A stretch of DNA of 5,356 nt, from contig JAMOMG010000297.1 in the NCBI GenBank assembly GCA_027068695.1, positions 1 to 5,356 on the forward strand. Direction: 5' to 3'. This document shows positions 1 to 5,356 of this stretch, one piece after another. Every line of letters starts with the position of its first letter. Positions within the stretch are counted from its first letter, which is position 1. The translations under genes were made by a program, and so were the position numbers. The stretch is from Flavobacteriaceae bacterium (GTDB lineage: Bacteria > Bacteroidota > Bacteroidia > Flavobacteriales > Flavobacteriaceae). The notes under the pieces were generated by a model that was not told the DNA's origin, made no database searches, and saw only the letters and a list, made by a program, of their open reading frames with translations.

Positions 1-1
1 A

Positions 2-454
2 TCTAAAGTTTGGATATACCAATCTAATAGAGAGTTTTCTGATAATGAAATTGAAATAATAAAAAAAAGGGTAGAAGATTTTATTGGAAGTTGGCAACGC
101 CATGGAGAAGATTTAAAAGCTTCATACCAACTAAAGTACAACCATTTTATTATTTTGGCAGTTGATGAAAAGTTTAATGAAGTTTCAGGTTGTTCTATTG
201 ATGCCTCAGTTAATTTAATAAAGCAATTTGAAAAAGAGTTTAAGTTAGATTTGACAAATAAATTAAACATATCATTTAAAGTGAATAACAATATAAATAT
301 TGTGAATTTAGCTGATTTTCAACAGTATGCAAAACAAGGGAAAATTAATTTAAATACAATTGTGTTTAATAATATGGTTGCTTCAAAAGCCGATTTTATG
401 AATAATTGGGAGGTAATAGCAGCTAAAAGCTGGCATAAACGTTTTTTCGTATAA
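2..454 (+). CDS. Conserved Bacteroidota protein of unknown function, 5'-truncated by the window
   Basis: This reading frame is open from the left edge and gives 150 residues before a TAA stop. A possible internal TTG start at 155 would give only 99 residues, but the frame upstream of it is clearly coding (it begins SKVWIYQS and continues with family-like sequence), so I treat the gene as starting outside the window, probably by about ten codons. From memory it matches a small Flavobacteriia family of about 155-165 residues whose members share the VWIYQ start, a GCSID segment (here codons 63-67), NTIVFNN (118-124) and a terminal SWHKRF (143-148). Database entries often call it 'ABC transporter ATPase', but I see no Walker A, Walker B or ABC signature motif. 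There is no signal peptide in the visible part and no membrane segment, so it is probably a soluble cytoplasmic protein. Function unknown. The next gene is on the same strand 115 bp downstream. Confidence 0.85.
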   Translation, partial: SKVWIYQSNREFSDNEIEIIKKRVEDFIGSWQRHGEDLKASYQLKYNHFIILAVDEKFNEVSGCSIDASVNLIKQFEKEFKLDLTNKLNISFKVNNNINIVNLADFQQYAKQGKINLNTIVFNNMVASKADFMNNWEVIAAKSWHKRFFV

Positions 455-465
455 TATTACTACAA
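454..465 (+). repeat. 12-bp direct repeat, left copy
   Basis: ATATTACTACAA occurs here, starting on the last base of the upstream stop codon, and again exactly at 540-551. The copies start 86 bp apart and bracket the hairpin. The repeat is AT-rich, so chance is possible. Confidence 0.5.
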
Positions 466-468
466 ATA

Positions 469-516
469 CTTCTTTGCCTAGAAAAAATATTTAATTCTTG
501 GTAAATAGGCAAGAAG
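469..516 (+). promoter_or_regulatory. Imperfect hairpin in the intergenic leader
   Basis: Bases 469-480 (CTTCTTTGCCTA) pair with 506-516 (TAGGCAAGAAG), giving 11 base pairs, five of them G-C, with one bulged T at 475 and a 25-base loop. No T-run follows the stem on either strand, so it is not a canonical intrinsic terminator. Seven loop bases (493-499, AATTCTT) are also complementary to 525-531 (AAGAATT) downstream of the stem, which would allow an H-type pseudoknot or a competing fold. It could be an mRNA leader structure, a processing site or a protein-binding site; the role is inferred only. Confidence 0.4.
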
Positions 517-539
517 CTATAAATAAGAATTGAAAAAGG

Positions 540-551
540 ATATTACTACAA
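540..551 (+). repeat. 12-bp direct repeat, right copy
   Basis: This is the exact second copy of ATATTACTACAA, ending 18 bp before the ATG of the fusion gene. It could be a duplicated regulator site, a remnant of a small insertion, or chance. Confidence 0.5.
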
Positions 552-569
552 TTAAACAATTATAATTAA

Positions 570-3488
570 ATGATTAAAAATATACTTTTCATATTTATAG
601 TGTTAAATGGTACCTTTTTAAAAGCTCAGAAGTTTAATCCTTTAATGGTTAAAGATTCAATAGCGCAAAAACAATGGGTAGATTCTTTGTTGAATAATAT
701 GACTGTTGATGAAAAAATAGGTCAGCTATTAATGGTGCAAGCATATTCAAATAAAGATGAAAATCACACTAGTTTTATTGAAAACTTAATTGAAAAGTAT
801 CATATTGGAGGACTTGTTTTTATGCAGGGAACACCTGAAAAACAAGCTCAATTAAATAATAAATATCAATCAATTTCTAAAATTCCATTACTTATTGGTA
901 TTACTGCAGAATGGGGGTTGGAAATGCGTTTGAAAAACACCTACAGATTTCCTTGGAATATGACACTTGGAGCAATAAGAGATAATAAATTAATTGAAGA
1001 ATTTGGTGCTCAACTTGGAAAACAGTGTAAACGATTGGGAATTCATATTAATTTTGCTCCAGTAGTTGATATAAATACAAATCCAGATAATCCAATAATT
1101 GGCAATCGTTCTTTTGGAGAAAACAGGAATAATGTAACCGAAAAAGCATACGCATTTATTAAAGGTCTCCAAAGTGAAAATGTACTTGCTTGTGCAAAAC
1201 ATTTTCCAGGTCATGGAGATACTAACGTTGATTCGCATAAGGCTTTGCCAGTTTTAGATTTCGATAGGGACAGATTGGATTCAATAGAATTATACCCGTA
1301 TAAACCATTAATTGAGAAAGGATTGTCTAGTATTATGGTTGCTCATTTAAGTGTAAAAACTTTAGAGCCAAATGAGGAATTACCCACGTCTCTTTCATAC
1401 AAAGTAGTTACAGGTTTGTTAAAAGATAAATTAAACTTTAATGGGTTAATTATAACCGATGCACTAAATATGAAGGGAGCGTCAGATTTTGTAAAACCTG
1501 GAGAAATTGAATTGCTGGCAATGCTTGCAGGAAATGATATTTTGCTAGTCCCAGAAGATGTTCCAGCTGCAATTTTATATATTAACAATGCCTTACAAGA
1601 AAAAATTATTTCTGAAGAACGATTGAATTATTCAGTAAGAAAAATATTAAATGCCAAATACTGGGCGGGTTTGTCTAAATTTAAATTAGTTGAATTAAAT
1701 AATTTAGAAAAAGATTTAAATTCTATTGAAAATGAATTATTATATAGAAAATTGATTGAAAACTCAATAACACTACTAAAAAATGAATCTCTAGTAGTGC
1801 CAATCCAAAATTTAGATAAAAAGAAAATTGCTTATGTTAAACTTGGTGATGCTGAAAACAATAATTTTATTAAAACATTAAAAAATTACGCAGCTATTGA
1901 TGTGGTTTCAAGTGAAAATTTAGATGAACTAATTGAGAAATTAAAACCATATAATTTAGTAATAGTAGGTTATCATAAATCTGATGTAGGATTTAGAGAT
2001 AGGCATAATTTTAAAGATTCAGAATTGGTTTGGTTGCAAGAAATTGCAAGAACTAATACCATTATCTTAGATGTATTTGCAAATCCATATTCTTTATTGC
2101 AACTTAAAACATTTGAAAATATTAATGGGCTTTTGCTTTCATATCAAAATAGTATATTATCACAAGATATCTCAGCGCAAATACTTTTTGGAGCTCTAGA
2201 GACCAAGGGGAAACTTCCTGTTTCAATTAAAAATATATTTTCAGTTGGATATGGACTACAAACAACTTCATTAAAGCGTTTGGCATATTCCATTCCTGAA
2301 GAAGTTGGTTTAAGTAGTCAAAAATTAAAAAGAATAGATTCATTAGCTAAAGTTGTTATTAGGAAAAAAATGACTCCAGGTATGCAAATTTTAGTAGCTA
2401 GAAAAGGGAAGGTAGTATATAATAAAAGTTTTGGCTTTCATACGTATAAGCAAAAAGAACCTGTTAAAAATAGTGACGTTTATGATATTGCCTCTGTAAC
2501 TAAAATTGTAGCTTCATTACCACTTATTATGGAACTTGAAGAAAAAGGAGTTTTAAGTTTAGAGAGTACTTTAGGCAGTTTATTACCTAAATTTAAAAAC
2601 ACAAATAAAGATACTTTAACAGTTAAAGAGGTACTTTCTCATTATGCAAGATTAAAATCTTGGATTCCATTTTACAAGTTCACGTTGGATAGTATAACAC
2701 ATAAACCTTCAAAAGAATTTTATAGAGAAAGGAAATCTAATAATTTCAATATAAAGGTTGCAGATAAACTATTTTTAAGAAGAGATTATCCTTTGATAAT
2801 GATGGATAGTATAATAAAAGCAGAACAGCGCACAAAAAAAGGATATAAATATAGTGATTTGTCGTTCTATATTTTTAAGGAGTATATAGAAAATTATTAT
2901 AAAAAAAATTTAAATGAATTAACACAGCAACACTTTTTTAAAGAAATAGGAGCAAATAAAACAACGTATTTACCTTTAAATAAATTTTCAAAAAATAGTA
3001 TAGTACCAACAGAGAAAGATGATTATTTTCGAAATCAATTAATCCAAGGATATGTACATGATATGGGTGCCGCAATGCAAGGTGGTATAGGTGGCCATGC
3101 TGGCTTGTTTTCAAATGCTAATGACATTTCTAAAATGATGCAATTGTATTTGCAAAAGGGTTTTTATGGAGGAAGACAATATTTTCAACCAAAAACTATA
3201 AACAAGTTTAACCATCGCTATTATGCCAATAATGGCGTGAGAAGAGGTGTAGGTTTTGACAAGCCTCAATTAAAAGCAAAAGAAAAATCTACTTGTGGCT
3301 GTGTTTCTGATGAAAGTTTTGGTCATAGTGGTTTTACGGGTACTTATGCTTGGGTTGATCCTGAAACAGAAATTATATATGTTTTTTTATCAAATAGAGT
3401 ATTTCCAACTATGAATAATAGAGGTTTAGTTAAAAACAATATAAGAATAGAAATACAGCAGTTAATACAAGATGCAATTACAGATTAA
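570..3488 (+). CDS. Exported NagZ-type GH3 beta-N-acetylglucosaminidase fused to an AmiE-like serine hydrolase
   Basis: This 972-residue protein begins at ATG 570 with a Sec signal peptide (about residues 1-20, hydrophobic core ILFIFIVL, likely cleavage near KAQ). It has no lipobox Cys, so it is probably periplasmic. Residues about 35-370 form a GH3 N-terminal barrel. The NagZ signature KHFPGHGDTNVDSH lies at 210-223, placing the expected Asp-His acid/base pair at D221/H223, and the nucleophile is D297 in ITDALNMKGA. Other sugar-binding positions look intact (R120, R180, K210, H211), but the usual Asp of the D-x-E motif is Thr112. Residues about 395-560 resemble the GH3 C-terminal domain. Residues about 575-972 form a class C beta-lactamase-like domain with S642-x-x-K645, Y761-S-D and H919-S-G, so its catalytic set looks complete. 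Known background: in B. subtilis, NagZ and the beta-lactamase-family amidase AmiE are separate enzymes that process cell-wall muropeptides in sequence. I infer that this fusion removes GlcNAc and then peptide from wall fragments. The serine domain could instead be a D-peptidase or esterase. Confidence 0.93.
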   Translation: MIKNILFIFIVLNGTFLKAQKFNPLMVKDSIAQKQWVDSLLNNMTVDEKIGQLLMVQAYSNKDENHTSFIENLIEKYHIGGLVFMQGTPEKQAQLNNKYQSISKIPLLIGITAEWGLEMRLKNTYRFPWNMTLGAIRDNKLIEEFGAQLGKQCKRLGIHINFAPVVDINTNPDNPIIGNRSFGENRNNVTEKAYAFIKGLQSENVLACAKHFPGHGDTNVDSHKALPVLDFDRDRLDSIELYPYKPLIEKGLSSIMVAHLSVKTLEPNEELPTSLSYKVVTGLLKDKLNFNGLIITDALNMKGASDFVKPGEIELLAMLAGNDILLVPEDVPAAILYINNALQEKIISEERLNYSVRKILNAKYWAGLSKFKLVELNNLEKDLNSIENELLYRKLIENSITLLKNESLVVPIQNLDKKKIAYVKLGDAENNNFIKTLKNYAAIDVVSSENLDELIEKLKPYNLVIVGYHKSDVGFRDRHNFKDSELVWLQEIARTNTIILDVFANPYSLLQLKTFENINGLLLSYQNSILSQDISAQILFGALETKGKLPVSIKNIFSVGYGLQTTSLKRLAYSIPEEVGLSSQKLKRIDSLAKVVIRKKMTPGMQILVARKGKVVYNKSFGFHTYKQKEPVKNSDVYDIASVTKIVASLPLIMELEEKGVLSLESTLGSLLPKFKNTNKDTLTVKEVLSHYARLKSWIPFYKFTLDSITHKPSKEFYRERKSNNFNIKVADKLFLRRDYPLIMMDSIIKAEQRTKKGYKYSDLSFYIFKEYIENYYKKNLNELTQQHFFKEIGANKTTYLPLNKFSKNSIVPTEKDDYFRNQLIQGYVHDMGAAMQGGIGGHAGLFSNANDISKMMQLYLQKGFYGGRQYFQPKTINKFNHRYYANNGVRRGVGFDKPQLKAKEKSTCGCVSDESFGHSGFTGTYAWVDPETEIIYVFLSNRVFPTMNNRGLVKNNIRIEIQQLIQDAITD

Positions 3489-4527
3489 CAATCATTGTTT
3501 TTTTTGAAATAACCCCTAATACAATACTGCCAATCAAGTAAATTAATGCATATTTTAAATTAAAAAAATAGTAAATAATGCATGTTTGAATGAGGTAAAA
3601 AATTGGAAAAACAGTGAGTATTAAAGCAAATCTAAAAGTATTGGTAAAAACAGGATCTTTGATGGTTGATTTTAAATATTTCCAAATTAATAATGGGAAA
3701 ATACTATTTAGTTTTGCAAGTAAATGAATTGGAGTAAACCAATTAATTTGTTTCTTTTTAGCAGTAGCTATTGATGATTTATCAATATTTTTTATGATTT
3801 CGTTAACTTCAAAAGGTTTTGTGTAATCTACCTTGAGAGCATTTAATTTGGTTATAATTTCATCGTAGTTTTCCTTGTCTTCGATGTGGACTGTCAATTT
3901 TTTTAAAGCTGAAGACACTTCATTAATTATATTGGAAAATCTAACATCTGGATTCTCAATATTAATAAGTGTATTTGCTAAAATTGGTTTTCCATAATAT
4001 ATTGAAACACTACTTGGGAAATTTAAATGAGAATCGTAGTTTATGCCTATGGGAACAATTTGAATTTTTATATCGGGATATTTCTGAAGTGTGCCTAAGA
4101 CAATACGAGCAAATCCCTTTTTTAAAGGGAAGATTCTTCGTTCTAAATGATGATTTCCTTCTGCAAAAATTTCAATTGCGCCTTCATTTTTTAGAATTTC
4201 GAAACACTGTTTAAAAATTAAAGTATTTTTTTCAACGGTATTAATTCCATCTCTAATTCTATATACAGGAATCATATTTAAACTCCTGAGTATTTTATCT
4301 GCTATTTTATTTTTAAAAGCAGAAGCTCTTGTTAAGAAATGGATATTTCGTTTGGTAGTTGTAGGTATTAAAATGGCATCAATAAGTGCATTTTGATGAT
4401 TTCCAACAAATAGTACTGCTCCTTCTTCAGGAATATTATCTTCACCAGAAATTATTATTTTTTTATGTAAAAAGAAGAGCCCAATTTTTACATAAAACCT
4501 AATTATATTATACCAAAGGTGTTTCAA
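3478..4527 (-). CDS. PlsC-superfamily lysophospholipid/glycerophosphate acyltransferase
   Basis: The 349-residue product is a membrane-associated acyltransferase expected to move an acyl chain onto a glycerophosphate-type or lysolipid acceptor; the exact acceptor is not visible. Motif I is GNHQNALID with H44 and D50, five residues apart rather than the usual four; as I recall, fungal Gpt2/Sct1-type enzymes have the same spacing. Motif II is around PVYRIRDG (87-94), motif III is FAEGNH (121-126) where FPEG is usual, and motif IV is VPIGINY (158-164). The C-terminus carries about two hydrophobic segments (roughly 300-320 and 325-340), which suit a membrane anchor. The start is TTG at 4527: no in-frame ATG occurs before residue 85, which lies past motif I, and the MKHLWY-type N-terminus fits the family. 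The start lies 4 bp after the stop of the transporter gene, which suggests translational coupling. The 3' end overlaps the convergent fusion gene by 11 bp. Confidence 0.88.
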   Translation of the reverse strand: MKHLWYNIIRFYVKIGLFFLHKKIIISGEDNIPEEGAVLFVGNHQNALIDAILIPTTTKRNIHFLTRASAFKNKIADKILRSLNMIPVYRIRDGINTVEKNTLIFKQCFEILKNEGAIEIFAEGNHHLERRIFPLKKGFARIVLGTLQKYPDIKIQIVPIGINYDSHLNFPSSVSIYYGKPILANTLINIENPDVRFSNIINEVSSALKKLTVHIEDKENYDEIITKLNALKVDYTKPFEVNEIIKNIDKSSIATAKKKQINWFTPIHLLAKLNSIFPLLIWKYLKSTIKDPVFTNTFRFALILTVFPIFYLIQTCIIYYFFNLKYALIYLIGSIVLGVISKKTMIVNL

Positions 4528-4531
4528 GTGC

Positions 4532-5356
4532 TTATTCTTTTATTTTCTGTTTAGACCAGTATGTGGCTAATAACAATCCTGATATTATATCCCAAATTGC
4601 CCAAAAAGCAACTAGCAATGCCATACCTCCAAGTCCATTAAAAAAGCTAAAAATTAGTAATAATCCTAAACCTGAATTTTGGATTCCTGTTTCAATAGAG
4701 AGTGTTTTTTGATTTTTATAAGAAAGTTTCATTGCTTTTGCAAAATAAAAACCAGTTAACAATGCAATTAGATTATGAGCAACAACCAAAATAAGGACAT
4801 ATTCAACGTAATTTACAAAAATATCAAAATTATCATAAAATGCTATAACAATAAAAATCATAAAAATGATTAGAGAAATTGGTTTTAAAATCTTTGATAA
4901 TTTTTTGGCTAATGTTTTGTAATATTTATTAAATAACATTCCAAGAATAAGAGGGATTCCTAAAATTAAAGTAACTAATTTTGCTAATTCCCAGGGGTTT
5001 AATTCTACTTTTTGAAGTATTTGAGCGGTTGGAGCATATAAGTTCCCCCAAAATTCTAAATTAAAAGGAGTCATTACCAATGAAACTAGGGTTGCAAATG
5101 CAGTTAGGCTTACCGAGAGGGCTGAATTCCCTTTTGCCATTTGGGTCATAAAATTAGAAATATTCCCACCAGGGCAGGCAGCAACCATCATCATCCCTAA
5201 TGCTATACTAGGCATAGGGTTTACCAACTTTATAAAAATAAAAGTTATAAAAGGCAATAAAATAAATTGTGAAATAATACCTGTAAATAGAATTCTTGGA
5301 TTTTTAAATAACCGTTTAAAATCATCTATTGTAATTCCAAGGGCAACTCCAAACAT
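4532..5356 (-). CDS. Sodium/bile-acid-symporter-family transporter (SBF/ASBT fold), 5'-truncated
   Basis: The visible 274 residues form a highly hydrophobic multi-helix protein of the bile acid:sodium symporter family, an inner-membrane sodium-coupled importer of organic anions. Conserved features are CPGGNISNFMTQMAKGN (61-77), SVSLTA (81-86) and the crossover motif ETGIQNSGLG (222-231). Compared with residue numbers I recall for the Neisseria ASBT structure, the sodium ligands all look present: Q30 for Q77, S67/N68 for S114/N115, S81 and T85 for S128 and T132, E222 for E260 and Q226 for Q264. The constant offset of 47 implies that roughly the first 45-50 residues lie beyond the right edge, so the ATG at the very edge (MFGVALGI) is most likely an internal Met of the first helices. 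The substrate cannot be told; bacterial members carry diverse organic anions, not necessarily bile acids. It is probably the first visible gene of an operon with the downstream acyltransferase. Confidence 0.9.
   Translation of the reverse strand: MFGVALGITIDDFKRLFKNPRILFTGIISQFILLPFITFIFIKLVNPMPSIALGMMMVAACPGGNISNFMTQMAKGNSALSVSLTAFATLVSLVMTPFNLEFWGNLYAPTAQILQKVELNPWELAKLVTLILGIPLILGMLFNKYYKTLAKKLSKILKPISLIIFMIFIVIAFYDNFDIFVNYVEYVLILVVAHNLIALLTGFYFAKAMKLSYKNQKTLSIETGIQNSGLGLLLIFSFFNGLGGMALLVAFWAIWDIISGLLLATYWSKQKIKE

Larger units (their letters stand above)
455..569 (+). other. Intergenic leader of the glycosidase fusion gene
   Basis: This 115-bp AT-rich gap separates the small conserved gene from the fusion gene. 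It contains an imperfect hairpin (469-516) and two copies of a 12-bp direct repeat (454-465 and 540-551). The bases just before the ATG at 570 are A/T-rich without a Shine-Dalgarno sequence, as is usual in Bacteroidota. I found no convincing match to the Bacteroidota promoter consensus (TTTG near -33 with TAnnTTTG near -7), so whether the fusion gene has its own promoter or is read through from upstream cannot be decided from sequence. Confidence 0.6.

Noticed and set aside
155..454. Taking the first gene as a complete 99-residue protein from TTG 155.
   Set aside because: The same frame stays open to the left edge and the upstream 51 codons match the family N-terminal half, so TTG 155 is an internal Leu.
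496..532. Possible promoter: TCTTGG near 496-501 with A/T-rich sequence around 518-532.
   Set aside because: No proper TAnnTTTG -7 element at the right spacing; matches of this quality are expected by chance in such AT-rich sequence.
990..1588. Minus-strand open frames at 990-1238 and 1343-1588 inside the fusion gene.
   Set aside because: They lie opposite the conserved GH3 catalytic domain and show no recognisable protein features; they are shadows of the real gene.
2340..3488. Reading the C-terminal domain as an antibiotic-resistance beta-lactamase.
   Set aside because: The SxxK, YSD and HSG motifs are shared by many penicillin-binding-like hydrolases; fusion to a NagZ domain points to cell-wall fragment processing instead.
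3487..3505. Short palindrome AACAA-TCA-TTGTT followed by eight T's just after the fusion gene stop, resembling an intrinsic terminator.
   Set aside because: The stem is only 5 bp with a single G-C pair, and the T-run is also the Lys-Lys coding stretch of the acyltransferase C-terminus. It is too weak to call, though transcript 3'-end data could revive it.
4114..4130. Perfect 7-bp inverted repeat TCCCTTT/AAAGGGA with a 3-base loop.
   Set aside because: It lies inside the acyltransferase gene and is explained by codons of the conserved PLKKG segment.
3969..4214. Plus-strand 81-codon open frame within the acyltransferase gene.
   Set aside because: It is antisense to conserved acyltransferase motifs III and IV and lacks any family-like sequence.

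Overview
The window is strongly AT-rich with dense coding, A-rich leaders without clear Shine-Dalgarno sequences, and families typical of Bacteroidota. I read it as an ordinary chromosomal segment of a member of the Flavobacteriales. I see no mobile element, phage gene, CRISPR array, tRNA or rRNA.

Layout: two plus-strand genes are followed tail-to-tail by two minus-strand genes. (1) At 2-454 is the 3' part of a small conserved Bacteroidota protein of unknown function, which I recall being labelled 'ABC transporter ATPase' in databases without any ATPase motif. (2) A 115-bp intergenic stretch follows, holding an 11-bp imperfect hairpin and a 12-bp direct repeat. (3) At 570-3488 is a 972-residue exported two-enzyme fusion: a NagZ-type family 3 glycoside hydrolase joined to a serine beta-lactamase/AmiE-like hydrolase. 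(4) At 3478-4527 (minus) is a PlsC-superfamily acyltransferase with a TTG start. (5) At 4532-5356 (minus) is a sodium/bile-acid-symporter-family transporter that runs off the right edge.

How the genes work together: the large fusion probably trims cell-wall fragments in the periplasm. Its two halves correspond to two separate neighbouring enzymes of Bacillus subtilis muropeptide rescue, NagZ and AmiE. The transporter and acyltransferase are separated by 4 bp and are probably co-transcribed and translationally coupled, but their shared role is unclear. The fusion and acyltransferase genes overlap by 11 bp at their 3' ends, leaving no room for a separate terminator region.

There is no clear sign of a wholly new system. 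The points most worth checking are a Thr in place of a normally near-invariant sugar-binding Asp in the glycosidase domain, an FAEG variant of the acyltransferase FPEG motif, and the structured intergenic region.
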